NCBI RefSeq assembly: GCF_030646155.1
Contig: NZ_JAUTDN010000048.1
Location: forward strand, 1 to 34,730
Reading direction: 5' to 3'
Length of the DNA stretch: 34,730 nucleotides
From: Conexibacter sp. CPCC 205762
GTDB lineage: Bacteria > Actinomycetota > Thermoleophilia > Solirubrobacterales > Solirubrobacteraceae
The notes beneath the pieces are model-generated. The model was not told the origin of the DNA and did no database searches. It saw only the letters and a program-made list of their open reading frames with translations. Made by a program: the position numbers and the translations under genes. The first letter of the stretch is position 1; each line of letters opens with the position of its first letter. Of this stretch, positions 1 to 8,747 are shown one piece after another.

Positions 1-2
1 CG

Positions 3-1346
3 CGGCTGCCGCTCGCCGGCCACCTGCGCCGCGCCGCCGCGCTCGCGCGCGACGGCGTGCCGGTCGCGCCCGGCCTCGCCCGCGCGATCGAGGCGCGCGC
101 GCCGCAGATCGCCGCCGACCCCGGCCTCAGCGCGCTGCTGACGCCCGGCGGGCGCGCGCTCACGAGCGACGACACGCTCGTCCAGCCCGCCCTCGCCGCG
201 ACGCTGGAGACGATCGCGACCGACGGCCCCGGCAGCTTCTACGGCGGCGCCGTCGGCGCCGCGCTCGTCGGCGGCATGCAGGCGGCCGGCTCCGCGATGA
301 CGCTCGCGGACCTCGCCCTCCACCGCGCCGAGCAGGCCGCGCCGCTGAGCGCCGAGCTGCTCGGCGCGACCTGGCACGTCGCGCCGCCGCCGTCGGCCGG
401 CATCACGCTGCTGGCGATGCTCGACGGCCTCGACGGCGACCGCCTCCCGCTGCAGCGCGCCCGCGACGCCGCCGCCGCCCGCGACCGCTTCCTCGGCGAC
501 CCCCGCCGCGGCCCGCTCGACCTCGCCGCGCTGCGCGCCGCCGACCCCGCCGGCTCACCGCGCGCCGCCGCCGCGTCCGACACGACGCCCGCCGGCCCGC
601 CGCGCGCAGACGCCTCCGGCGCGACGCCCGCGGCCGCCGACCTGCTCCCCGCCGGCAACGAGCGCGCGGCCGGCGACACGGTCGCGATCGCCGCGATCGA
701 CAGCGAGGGGCGGGCGGTGACCGTCGTGCAATCGGTCTACCAGACCTTCGGCGCCGGGCTGCTGGAGCCGAGCACCGGCATCGTGCTGCACAACCGCGGC
801 TCGGCCTTCTCGCTCCAGCCCGGCCATCCGGCCGAGATCGGCGGCGGGCTGCGGCCGCCGCACACGCTCTGCCCCGCGCTCGTGATCGCCGACGGGACGA
901 TCACCGCCGCCGGCTGCCAGGGCGGCCGCGCGCAGCCGCAGGTGCTCGCGCAGCTCGCCGCCGACCTCGCCGACCCGTCCGCCGACCTGCCCGCCGCCGT
1001 CGCCCGCCCGCGCTGGGTCGTCGGCACGCGCGACATGGACCGCGAGGTCGAGACCGTGCTGGCCGAGCCGGAGGCCGCCGCACCCGCCGCCGACGCCGCA
1101 CCCGCCGCCGACGCCGCCGTGCCGGCGCCAGCCGACGCCGCCGGCCGCTTCGACGGGCTGGCCGCGGAAGCCGCCGAAGCCGGCGTCGCCTTCGAGCGCC
1201 TGCCCGCCCCGACCGGGCTCGCCGGCCACGTCCAGGCCGCCCGACTCGCCGCCGACGGCGCGCAGCAGGCCGCCACCGACCCGCGCGCCGACGGCGTCGC
1301 GACCACCTTCGCACCCGCCCCCGACGACGAGGACCGACCGTCATGA
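3..1346 (+). CDS. Gamma-glutamyltransferase family protein, 5' end missing
   Basis: The reading frame is open at the left edge, so the N-terminus lies outside the window. An internal GTG at 57 is not the likely true start, because the residues before it already match the family (RLPLAGHLRRAAALARDG). These Ntn-hydrolases cleave or transfer gamma-glutamyl groups and self-process before a nucleophilic threonine. The best candidate is the Thr codon at 678-680 in GDTVAIAAID, the position of the usual TTH motif. The glycine-rich GGLRPPHTLCPALV segment and the C-terminal GGRAQPQVLAQ stretch also fit. Two Ala/Pro/Asp-rich low-complexity stretches (about 540-650 and 1065-1145) are not typical of the family. 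It overlaps the amine oxidase gene by 4 nt (ATGA), so the two are probably translated together. The family is fairly sure. The substrate is unknown, and many relatives are not glutathione enzymes. Confidence 0.82.
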   Translation, partial: RLPLAGHLRRAAALARDGVPVAPGLARAIEARAPQIAADPGLSALLTPGGRALTSDDTLVQPALAATLETIATDGPGSFYGGAVGAALVGGMQAAGSAMTLADLALHRAEQAAPLSAELLGATWHVAPPPSAGITLLAMLDGLDGDRLPLQRARDAAAARDRFLGDPRRGPLDLAALRAADPAGSPRAAAASDTTPAGPPRADASGATPAAADLLPAGNERAAGDTVAIAAIDSEGRAVTVVQSVYQTFGAGLLEPSTGIVLHNRGSAFSLQPGHPAEIGGGLRPPHTLCPALVIADGTITAAGCQGGRAQPQVLAQLAADLADPSADLPAAVARPRWVVGTRDMDREVETVLAEPEAAAPAADAAPAADAAVPAPADAAGRFDGLAAEAAEAGVAFERLPAPTGLAGHVQAARLAADGAQQAATDPRADGVATTFAPAPDDEDRPS

Positions 1347-3277
1347 GCATGCTCGCCCCCGGCTCCGGCCGCCCGACGACCGCTGGGTCCGCCGGCCATC
1401 CGCTCGACCCGCTCAGCCCGGCTGAGATGGCGGCCGTCGTCGCGGCCGTCAGGTCCGACGAGCGCCTCGGCGAGCCGCTGCGCTTCACGGTCGTCTCGCT
1501 GGAGGAGGCCGCGGCCCGCGCCGGCGAGCGGCGCGCCGAGGTGATCGTGCGCGACGCCGGCAACCACCGCTCCTGGCACGTCTCGGTGCTGCTCGACGGC
1601 GAGGCCGCCAGCGCCGACCGCTGGGACGACCTGCACGACGACCAGCCGCCGATCACCCCGCACGAGTCGCGCCTGTTCGCCGCCGCCTGCCGCGCGAACC
1701 CCGCATTCGTCGCGGCGCTCGCCAAGCGCGGCATCGACGACCCGTCGCTGACGATGGTCGACGCCGAGTCGCTCGGCGGCTTCGTCCCGGAGCGGTACAG
1801 AGGCCGCCGCGTCGCCTGGGGCGCGACCTGGCACCGCGAGGACGTGAAAGACAACGGCTACGCGCGCCCGGTCGAGGGGCTGATGCCGATCGTCGACCTC
1901 GACACGATGGAGCTGCTGGAGATCGAGGACCGCGGCGTCGTCAGAATGGCGAGCGAGCGCGGCACCTTCGCCGAGGGCGAGTGGGGCGCGCCGCGGCCGA
2001 ACCTGAAGCCGCTGGAGGTCGAGCAGGCCGAGGGCCCGTCGTTCACCGTCGACGGCTGGCAGGTCGACTGGCAGGGCTGGAGATTCCGCGTCGGCTTCGA
2101 CCACCGCGAGGCGCTCGTGCTGCACGAGCTGACCTTCCTCGACCGCCCCGTGCTCAAGCGCGCCGCCGTCAACGAGATGTACGTCCCGTACCTCGACCCG
2201 ACCGCCTCGCAGTACCGCAAGAACTTCTTCGACTGGGGCGAGTACGGCGCCGGCGTGATGACGAACTCGCTGGAGCTGGGCTGCGACTGCCTCGGCCTGA
2301 TCCACTACTTCGACGCGACCGTCGTCGACGGCGACGGCTCCGTGCGCGACATCAGACACGCGATCTGCATGCACGAGGAGGACCACGGGATCGCCTGGAA
2401 GCACACGAACGGGCGCACCGGCGAGGTCGAGGTGCGGCGCTCGCGGCGGCTGATCGTCTCCTCCTTCGCGACCGTCGCCAACTACGACTACGGCTTCTTC
2501 TGGTCGCTCTTCCAGGACGGCTCGATCGAGCTGGAGATCAAGCTGACGGGGATCCTCTCCGCCGCCGGCATCCCCGACGGCGAGCAGCCGCTGCACGGCC
2601 GCATGGTCGCGCCGAACGTGCAGGCGGCGACCCACCAGCACTACTTCGCCGTGCGGCTCGACACCGAGGTCGACGGGCCGCTCAACCGCATCGCCGAGGT
2701 CCACGCCGAGCCGGAGACCGATCCGGCGCTGGACCCGTACGGCAACGCGGTCCGCGCCGTCCGCACGCTGCTCGCGAGCGAGTCGGCGGCAGCGAGACGC
2801 AACGACCCGTCGCGCGCCGTCCACTGGCGCGTCGAGAGCGACAGCGAGACCAACCGCTACGGCGAGCCGACCGCCTACCGCCTCCACGTCGACTCGACCG
2901 CGGTCCCGTTCGCGCGGCCGCACTCGGTCTCCGGCCGTCGCGCGCCGTTCGTCGAGCAGCACGTGTGGGCGACCAAGCGCAGCGACGCGGAGCGCTACAT
3001 CGGCGGCGAGTACCCCAACCAGGCCGAGCCCGGCGCCGACGGCATCCACAGATGGCGGGAAGCGGACCGCTCGCTCGATCCCGCCGAGCTGGCCGTCTGG
3101 GCGATCGTCGGCACCCACCACCTGCCGCGCCCGGAGGACTGGCCGGTGATGCCGGTCGCGCGCGGCCACATGCGCTTCGAGCCCGACGGCTTCTTCGACC
3201 GCAACCCGGCGATGGACCTCGCGCGGCCGCAGTCGGCGCAGGGCGGGCACTGCTGCCACGGGGACGGCGCCAAGTGA
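1343..3277 (+). CDS. Copper amine oxidase (TPQ-dependent primary-amine oxidase)
   Basis: Oxidises a primary amine to an aldehyde with release of ammonia and hydrogen peroxide, using copper and a self-made topaquinone. The 644 residues have the family's usual length. The topaquinone precursor is Tyr381 in VANYDYG, the catalytic base is Asp297 in FFDWGEYG, and copper is held by His431 and His433 (HQH) and His609 (RGHMRF), followed by GFFDRNPAMDL. These numbers nearly coincide with the Arthrobacter globiformis enzyme (Tyr382, Asp298, His431/433), so it looks catalytically complete. No signal peptide is visible, so it is probably cytoplasmic. It sits between a gamma-glutamyltransferase and an aldehyde dehydrogenase with 4-nt overlaps on both sides, consistent with amine to aldehyde to acid flow. 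Which amine is used cannot be told. Confidence 0.95.
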   Translation: MSMLAPGSGRPTTAGSAGHPLDPLSPAEMAAVVAAVRSDERLGEPLRFTVVSLEEAAARAGERRAEVIVRDAGNHRSWHVSVLLDGEAASADRWDDLHDDQPPITPHESRLFAAACRANPAFVAALAKRGIDDPSLTMVDAESLGGFVPERYRGRRVAWGATWHREDVKDNGYARPVEGLMPIVDLDTMELLEIEDRGVVRMASERGTFAEGEWGAPRPNLKPLEVEQAEGPSFTVDGWQVDWQGWRFRVGFDHREALVLHELTFLDRPVLKRAAVNEMYVPYLDPTASQYRKNFFDWGEYGAGVMTNSLELGCDCLGLIHYFDATVVDGDGSVRDIRHAICMHEEDHGIAWKHTNGRTGEVEVRRSRRLIVSSFATVANYDYGFFWSLFQDGSIELEIKLTGILSAAGIPDGEQPLHGRMVAPNVQAATHQHYFAVRLDTEVDGPLNRIAEVHAEPETDPALDPYGNAVRAVRTLLASESAAARRNDPSRAVHWRVESDSETNRYGEPTAYRLHVDSTAVPFARPHSVSGRRAPFVEQHVWATKRSDAERYIGGEYPNQAEPGADGIHRWREADRSLDPAELAVWAIVGTHHLPRPEDWPVMPVARGHMRFEPDGFFDRNPAMDLARPQSAQGGHCCHGDGAK

Positions 3278-4725
3278 CCGCCGTGCTCCCCGCCTTCCCC
3301 GCGCTGACGCCGATGTCGATCGCCGGCGCGCCGGTCGACGGCGCCGGCGGCGAGACGATCACGGTGATCGATCCCGCGACCGAGGAGGTCCTCACGCACG
3401 TGCCGCAGGCGACCGACGCGGAGGTCGACGCCGCCGTCGCCGCCGCGCTCGCCGCCCACCGCGACGGCCGCTGGCGCAAGCTGCCGGCGACCGCGCGGCG
3501 TGACACGCTGCAGCGGCTGGCCGAGCTGGTCGCCGCCGAGGCGGAGGAGATCGCCGTCCTCGAGACGCTCGACAACGGCAAGCCGATCGAGCGCGCCCGC
3601 GGCGACGTCGAGCTGGGGCTCGCCGCGCTGCGCCACTTCGCCGGCGCGCCGACCCGCCTCACCGGCACCGTCGCGGCGCCGCAGCCGGGCCGCCACGCCT
3701 ACGTCGTGCGCGAGCCGGCCGGCGTCGTCGCGGCCGTGCTGCCGTGGAACTTCCCCTTCATGATCGCCTGCTGGAAGCTCGCCCCGGCGCTCGCGGCCGG
3801 CTGCCCGGTCGTGATCAAGCCGGCCGAGCAGACGCCGCTGTCCGCGCTGCGGTTGGCCGCGCTGTGCGCCGAGGCCGGCATCCCCGAGGGCGTCGTCTCG
3901 GTCGTCACCGGCGACGGTCGCAGCGGCGCGCGCCTGGTCGAGCACCCGGACGTCGCGAAGATCACCTTCACCGGCTCGACCGAGGTCGGCCGGCTCGTGA
4001 TGGCCGCCGCCGCGCCGGCGGTCAAGCACGTGACGCTGGAGCTGGGCGGCAAGTCGCCGCAGATCATCTTCGACGACGCCGACCTCGACGCCGCGATCCC
4101 GATGGCGATCCGCGGCGTCTTCGGCCACTCCGGCCAGATGTGCACCGCCGGCAGCCGCCTGATGGTGCAGTCGTCGATCGCCGAGGAGGCGCGCGAGCGG
4201 CTCGCCGCGGCGGTCCGCGGGCTGAAGGTCGGCCCCGGCTTCGCCGGCATGGTCAACGTCGGGCCGCTGGTCTCCGCCGAGCAGCGCGAGCGCGTCGCCG
4301 GCTACGTCGAGATCGGCACGGCCGAGGGCGCGTCGGTGATCGCGACCGGCGCGGCGCCCGACGGCCCCGGCTACTACGTGCCGCCGGTCCTCTTCGGCGG
4401 GATGACGCCGGGGATGCGGATCGCGCGCGAGGAGATCTTCGGCCCGGTCGTCGGCGTGATGGAGTTCGCCGACGAGGCGGAGGCGCTCGCGCTCGCCAAC
4501 GACTCCGCCTACGGCCTCGCCGCCGGCGTCTGGACGCGCGACCTCAGCCGCGCACACCGGATGGCCGCCGAGCTGGAGGCCGGCACGGTCTGGGTCAACA
4601 CCTACAACGCCTTCGACGCCGCGATCCCCTTCGGCGGCGTCAAGCAGTCCGGCCTCGGCCGTGACCTCGGCGACGCCGCGGTCGAGTCCTTCACCGAACT
4701 CAAGAGCGTGACGATCGCATTGTGA
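3274..4725 (+). CDS. NAD(P)-dependent aldehyde dehydrogenase
   Basis: ALDH-superfamily enzyme of 483 residues, expected to oxidise the aldehyde made by the preceding amine oxidase. The catalytic pair is clear: Glu256 in LELGGKSPQ and Cys290 in GQMCTAGSR, 34 residues apart as in classical ALDHs. The cofactor motif GSTEVGR and the C-terminal EIFGPVVGV and PFGGVKQSGLGRD segments are present. The GTG start at 3274 is chosen because it overlaps the previous stop as GTGA, the arrangement used by its neighbours. An internal ATG at 3313 is an alternative that would remove 13 residues. The gene overlaps the downstream fusion gene by 4 nt (GTGA). The family call is firm, while the precise aldehyde is inference from context. 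Confidence 0.94.
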   Translation: MTAVLPAFPALTPMSIAGAPVDGAGGETITVIDPATEEVLTHVPQATDAEVDAAVAAALAAHRDGRWRKLPATARRDTLQRLAELVAAEAEEIAVLETLDNGKPIERARGDVELGLAALRHFAGAPTRLTGTVAAPQPGRHAYVVREPAGVVAAVLPWNFPFMIACWKLAPALAAGCPVVIKPAEQTPLSALRLAALCAEAGIPEGVVSVVTGDGRSGARLVEHPDVAKITFTGSTEVGRLVMAAAAPAVKHVTLELGGKSPQIIFDDADLDAAIPMAIRGVFGHSGQMCTAGSRLMVQSSIAEEARERLAAAVRGLKVGPGFAGMVNVGPLVSAEQRERVAGYVEIGTAEGASVIATGAAPDGPGYYVPPVLFGGMTPGMRIAREEIFGPVVGVMEFADEAEALALANDSAYGLAAGVWTRDLSRAHRMAAELEAGTVWVNTYNAFDAAIPFGGVKQSGLGRDLGDAAVESFTELKSVTIAL

Positions 4726-7175
4726 GCCCGATAGACGTCGAATTCGAACGGGCTCGCACGCCCGGGGTGGGCGACGCCCACCATCTCAACGCCGCCGGCG
4801 CCGCGCTCCCGAGCGCGCGCACGCTGGCCGCGGTGACCGAGCAGCTGCAGCTGGAGGCGCGGATCGGCGGCTACGAGGCCGCCCACGCCGTCCGCCCCCG
4901 GCTCGACGGCCTCTACGCGCTCGCCGGCAACGTGCTCGGCGCGGCCGCCGACGAGATCGCGCTGACCGAGTCGGCGACGGTCGCCTGGCAGCGCGCGGTC
5001 GACGCGCTGCGGCTCGGCCGCGGCGACCGCGTGCTGGTGTCGCGCTCGGGCTACGTCTCGTGCGCGCTGCACCTGCTGACGCTGGAGCGCGAGCGCGGCG
5101 TCGTCGTCGAGCTGCTGCCGTGCGGCGAGGACGGCGCGCTCGACCTCGACGCGCTCGCCGCATCGCTGGAGGCCGGTCCGGCCGCGCTGCTCGTGGTGAC
5201 GCACGTGCCGACGTCGTCCGGCCTGATCGAGCCGGTCGCCGCGGCCGGCGAGCTGGCGCGCTTGCATGGCGTGCCGTACCTGGTCGACGCGACCCAGTCG
5301 GCCGGCCAGCTGCCGCTCGACGCGGCCGCGATCGGCGCCGACCTGCTCGTCGCGACCGGCCGCAAGTTCCTGCGCGGGCCGCGCGGGACCGGCGTGCTCG
5401 TCGTCCGCCGCGGGCTGCTGGAGCGGCTCGCGCCGACCGCGCCCGACGTGCGCGGCGCCGAGTGGACCGGCGAGCGCGACTGGACGCTCGTCGACGCCGC
5501 CCGCCGCTTCGAGACGTGGGAGGGCTCGCACGCGCTGCGGCTCGGGCTCGGGGTCGCGCTGGCGGAGCTGGACGGGCTCGGGGTGGCGTCTGTGAGCGAG
5601 CACCTCGGGGCGGCGTCGGATCGCCTCCGCGGCGAGCTTTCAGCGCTCCCCGGCGTGCGAATCGCCGACCCGGCGGGCGCCGCAGGCTCCGCGATCGTCA
5701 CCTTCACCGTCGACGGGATGCCGGCGCGCGACGTCGCCGCCCAGCTCGCGGTGCGCGCCGTCCACGTCGTCTCGGTGCCGGCCTCGCACGGGCGCTGGGA
5801 CCTCGAGCCGCGCGCGCTGCCGGCGGTCGTGCGCGCGTCGATCCATGTCTACAGCGACGACGGCGACCTGAACGCGCTGCGCGACGGCGTCGCCGCGCTT
5901 GCGCGGCTGTCGGTCGCGCCGCGGGCCGAGCTGGCGGGAGCGGCGTCCGGCAACGGCGCGTCCGCGAACGGCTCGGCGGCGGGCGCCGGCGCCGGCGCGG
6001 CGGGCGCGGGTGCCGCAGGGTCCGCGCGCCCGCCCGCGCCCTCCTACCCGGCGACGCCCGGCCCGCCGGTCGAGCGGGTCGACGCGGTCGTCGTCGGCCT
6101 CGGCGCGCACGGCTCGGCGACGACGCGCGCGCTGGCTGAGCGCGGCTTCAAGGTCGTCGCGCTGGAGCGCTTCCGGCTCGGCCACGACCGCGGCTCCTCG
6201 CACGGCGAGACGCGGATGATCCGCCGCGCCTACCCGAACCCCGTCTGGGACCCGTTCGTCGAGCTGGCCTACGACGCCTGGGCGCGGCTGGAGGAGGCGA
6301 CCGGCGAGCGGCTGCTGGAGCGCTCCGGCGGGCTGTTCGCCCGTCCGGTCGGCGCGACCGACGCGCTGCGCGGCCCCGGCTGCACGGTGCTCGACGCCGA
6401 CGCCGCGCGCGAGGTCTTCCCCGCGATCGAGCTCGGCGACGAGCTGGAGGGGCTCTACGACCCGGCCGCCGGCCTGCTGCACGCCGACCGCTCGCTGCGC
6501 GCGCTGCAGCTGCTCGCGCGCCGCTCCGGCGCGAAGCTGCGCGACGCCGAGCCGCTGCTGGCGTGGGAGCCCGACGGCGACGGCGTCCGCGTCGACAGCG
6601 TCGGCGGGCGGCTGCGCGCCGACCGGCTGATCGTCTGCGGCGGGCCGTGGCTGCCGTCGCTGGTCCCGCAGCTCGGCCTGCGCCAGCGGATCGCGCGGAT
6701 CGTCAACGTCTACCTGGAGCCGCGCAACCCCGCGCTGGTCGTGCCGCCGTCGCTCGGCTGCTTCTCGTTCGACCTGCCGATCGGGCTCGTCTACGGAATC
6801 GCCGCCCTGCGCGGCCGCGGCGTCAAGATCGGCCTCGACGACGGCCGTGAGATCGACCCCGACCGCCCGCGCGAGCCGGCGACCGAGGCCGAGCTGGCCG
6901 AGCTGGCGGCCGTCGCCGCCCGCCACCTGCCGGCGGCCGCGGGCCCGATCCAGTCGTCGCTGACCTGCCTCTACGCCTTCACGCCCGACAAGCGCTTCGT
7001 CGTCGGTCCCGTCCCCGATCTCCCCCAGGTGCTCGTCGCCTCGGCCTGCTCGGGCCACGGCTTCAAGTTCGCCCCCGCCCTCGGCGAGGCGCTCGCCGAC
7101 CTCGTCGCCGGCACCGCCCGTCCCGACCTCGACTTCATCTCGACGACGCGGCTGGAGGCGCAGCCGGCGCAGTAG
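4722..7175 (+). CDS. Fusion: class-V PLP aminotransferase-fold domain + sarcosine/N-methyl amino acid oxidase domain
   Basis: One uninterrupted 817-residue frame joins two enzymes. Residues 1-400 are a class-V aminotransferase fold (cysteine-desulfurase/epimerase-like), with the PLP aspartate in VDATQSAGQLPLD and the Schiff-base lysine at Lys215 (ATGRKFLRGPRG). Residues about 402-448 are an Ala/Gly/Pro linker. Residues about 450-817 are a monomeric sarcosine oxidase/N-methyltryptophan oxidase-type flavoprotein. That half has an FAD motif GLGAHG at 459-464, the GSSHGETRMIRRAY motif, an oxygen-activating lysine candidate Lys702 (GVKIG), Cys749 in LTCLYAFTPD where the family binds FAD covalently, and SGHGFKFAP near the end. 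Both active sites look intact. Starts at GTG overlapping the aldehyde dehydrogenase stop (GTGA). Such a chimera could pass an amino acid between oxidative demethylation or deamination and PLP chemistry. Substrates are unknown. Confidence 0.88.
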   Translation: MSPIDVEFERARTPGVGDAHHLNAAGAALPSARTLAAVTEQLQLEARIGGYEAAHAVRPRLDGLYALAGNVLGAAADEIALTESATVAWQRAVDALRLGRGDRVLVSRSGYVSCALHLLTLERERGVVVELLPCGEDGALDLDALAASLEAGPAALLVVTHVPTSSGLIEPVAAAGELARLHGVPYLVDATQSAGQLPLDAAAIGADLLVATGRKFLRGPRGTGVLVVRRGLLERLAPTAPDVRGAEWTGERDWTLVDAARRFETWEGSHALRLGLGVALAELDGLGVASVSEHLGAASDRLRGELSALPGVRIADPAGAAGSAIVTFTVDGMPARDVAAQLAVRAVHVVSVPASHGRWDLEPRALPAVVRASIHVYSDDGDLNALRDGVAALARLSVAPRAELAGAASGNGASANGSAAGAGAGAAGAGAAGSARPPAPSYPATPGPPVERVDAVVVGLGAHGSATTRALAERGFKVVALERFRLGHDRGSSHGETRMIRRAYPNPVWDPFVELAYDAWARLEEATGERLLERSGGLFARPVGATDALRGPGCTVLDADAAREVFPAIELGDELEGLYDPAAGLLHADRSLRALQLLARRSGAKLRDAEPLLAWEPDGDGVRVDSVGGRLRADRLIVCGGPWLPSLVPQLGLRQRIARIVNVYLEPRNPALVVPPSLGCFSFDLPIGLVYGIAALRGRGVKIGLDDGREIDPDRPREPATEAELAELAAVAARHLPAAAGPIQSSLTCLYAFTPDKRFVVGPVPDLPQVLVASACSGHGFKFAPALGEALADLVAGTARPDLDFISTTRLEAQPAQ

Positions 7176-7187
7176 GACGTGGCGCGT

Positions 7188-7207
7188 CGGCACTCACTAG
7201 AGTGCCG
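7188..7207 (+). promoter_or_regulatory. Perfect 8-bp inverted repeat overlapping a TAGAGT -10-like element before the lipoprotein pair
   Basis: An 8-bp perfect inverted repeat (CGGCACTC / GAGTGCCG) with a 4-nt loop lies in the 37-nt gap between the fusion gene and the first lipoprotein. Its right arm contains TAGAGT (7198-7203), ending 9 nt before the ATG at 7213. That matches a -10 element of a leaderless actinobacterial promoter. No T-run follows, so a pure terminator reading is weaker, but the hairpin could do either job. Confidence 0.4.
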
Positions 7208-7212
7208 GGGCG

Positions 7213-7959
7213 ATGGGGAACGAGCTGCTGAGCGCACGCCGGGCCGCGGTCGGACTGCTGGCCTGCGCCGCGGTCGCCGCCGGCGGCTGCGGCGGCGGCA
7301 GCAAGTTCGAGCGCGTCGGCGAGGTGCAGCCGCAGCCGGCGCCGACGACCACCGCCGTCAGACCGCCCTCGCCGCAGGCGCTGGCGCGGGCGGCGCTGCT
7401 GGAGCAGTCCGATCTGCCCGACAACTGGCAGGCGTACTCTGAGATCCGCAGACTCAGCGGCGACGACCTCGCCGTCGTCGCCTGTCTGCCGCGCGCCACG
7501 CCGCCGCTCGCCGGCGCGCTCGGGCCGCAGTTCGCCGACAGCGCCTCCGAGCAGCGCGACGGCACGATCGTCCAGCTCGAGCAGGTCGTCGAGCTGCACG
7601 CGAGCGAGGACGTCGCGCGCGAGGTGATGGCCGCCTTCGAGACGCCGCGCTCGCGCCGCTGCCTCGTGCGCTCGTTCCTGCCGTGGCTGCGCGACACGCT
7701 CAGAGGCGACGTCAGCTTCAGCGACCTGCACGCCTCGCCGCTCGAGCTGCCCGCGCTCGCCGACGACCGCGCCGGCCTCCACGTCTGCGCGACCGCCTTC
7801 GCCCAGAACACCGAGCGGCGTCTCTGCAACGACGTCGTGATCGTCCGCCACGAGCACGCGACGACGACGCTGACGATCAACGCCTTCGGCGCACCCGACC
7901 CGTACCGCGCCAGACAGTTCGCCACGCTCGCCGCGAGACGGCTGGAGGAGACGCTCTGA
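7213..7959 (+). CDS. Putative lipoprotein, tandem copy 1
   Basis: 248 residues with a lipoprotein signal: basic residues Arg9-Arg10, a hydrophobic core, and lipobox ending at Cys26 (AAGGC), then a Thr/Pro-rich linker. It is therefore expected to be exported and membrane-anchored. The mature part contains paired cysteines (ACLPR, RRCLVRSF, HVCATAF, RRLCNDVV), suggesting disulfides. It shares its layout with the next gene: LLEQSDLPDNW matches LLVVSELPEGW, and AAFETPRSRRCLVRSF matches AAFGSQRARRCFMREF. The two are paralogs of a family I do not recognise. There is no link by sequence to the catabolic genes on either side. The stop overlaps the next start by 1 nt (TGATG). Confidence 0.8.
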   Translation: MGNELLSARRAAVGLLACAAVAAGGCGGGSKFERVGEVQPQPAPTTTAVRPPSPQALARAALLEQSDLPDNWQAYSEIRRLSGDDLAVVACLPRATPPLAGALGPQFADSASEQRDGTIVQLEQVVELHASEDVAREVMAAFETPRSRRCLVRSFLPWLRDTLRGDVSFSDLHASPLELPALADDRAGLHVCATAFAQNTERRLCNDVVIVRHEHATTTLTINAFGAPDPYRARQFATLAARRLEETL

Positions 7960-8744
7960 TGGAGAACCACCTTGCACGCGCCCTGACGGCGCTGCTGGCC
8001 GGCGCCGCGCTCGCCGTCGCCGGCTGCGGCGGCAACGCTTCCGACGGCGCGACGACGACCGCCGCCGCGCCTGCGACGACCGCCGACACCGCCCCGGCGC
8101 CCGCCGCGACGCCCCCGGCCGCGACCGCGATGAGTCCGCGCGAGCGTCTGCGCAGCGCACTGCTGGTCGTGTCGGAGCTGCCGGAGGGATGGACGCCGCA
8201 CGACGCGGTCATCCAGTACCAATGGCCGCACCGCGACGCCCACTGCCTCCAGCCGATCGCGCCGCCGCGCGACGGAGCGTTCGGGCCCTTCTTCGAGCTC
8301 AACCCAGACCAGCAGGCCGGGTCGCTTGTCCAGGTCGTCGAGCGCCAGTCCGGCACGGCCGCCGCGCGGCGGGCGCTCGCTGCCTTCGGCTCGCAGCGGG
8401 CTCGCCGCTGCTTCATGCGGGAGTTCACCGCCACGCTGCGCGCCAGCGCCCGCGAATCGGGCATCAGAACCCGCCTCGGCTCGTTTCGCTCCGTGCCGCT
8501 CGAGCTGCCGTCGGTCCTGTTCGGCGACGAGGCCGCCGGTCTCCGCCTCTGCGGTCTCGCGAGATTCCTGAGCGGACGCTACGAGGGCAGGGCGAACACC
8601 TATTGCGACGACCGCGTGATGGTCCGCGCCGGCGTGCTGACGACGCTGCTCCACCTCACCGGAGGGAACTCGCAGGAAGCGATCGAAGCCGACGAGCTCG
8701 GCGCGCTCGCCGCCGAGAGACTCGAAGCGGCGGCGGCGCGCTAG
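7959..8744 (+). CDS. Putative lipoprotein, tandem copy 2
   Basis: 261 residues starting at the ATG that overlaps the preceding stop (TGATG). The signal peptide ends at a lipobox VAGC with Cys23, followed by an Ala/Thr/Pro-rich tether (about residues 28-57) and a globular part similar to the previous gene. Shared features are the SELPEGW-like opening, an HCLQP cysteine, a GAFGPFF block aligned with GALGPQF, a QARR/SRRC cysteine segment and a C-terminal E-A-LAAERLE helix. It is probably an extracytoplasmic, lipid-anchored protein of unknown function. It converges on the regulator gene with only 3 nt between stops, so no room is left for an independent terminator. Confidence 0.8.
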   Translation: MENHLARALTALLAGAALAVAGCGGNASDGATTTAAAPATTADTAPAPAATPPAATAMSPRERLRSALLVVSELPEGWTPHDAVIQYQWPHRDAHCLQPIAPPRDGAFGPFFELNPDQQAGSLVQVVERQSGTAAARRALAAFGSQRARRCFMREFTATLRASARESGIRTRLGSFRSVPLELPSVLFGDEAAGLRLCGLARFLSGRYEGRANTYCDDRVMVRAGVLTTLLHLTGGNSQEAIEADELGALAAERLEAAAAR

Positions 8745-8747
8745 CCG

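Noticed and set aside
239..4256. Long antisense and alternate-frame reading frames opposite the first four genes
   Set aside because: They are Arg/Ala/Gly-rich products of high third-position GC with no domain signatures. The sense genes carry complete active-site motifs.
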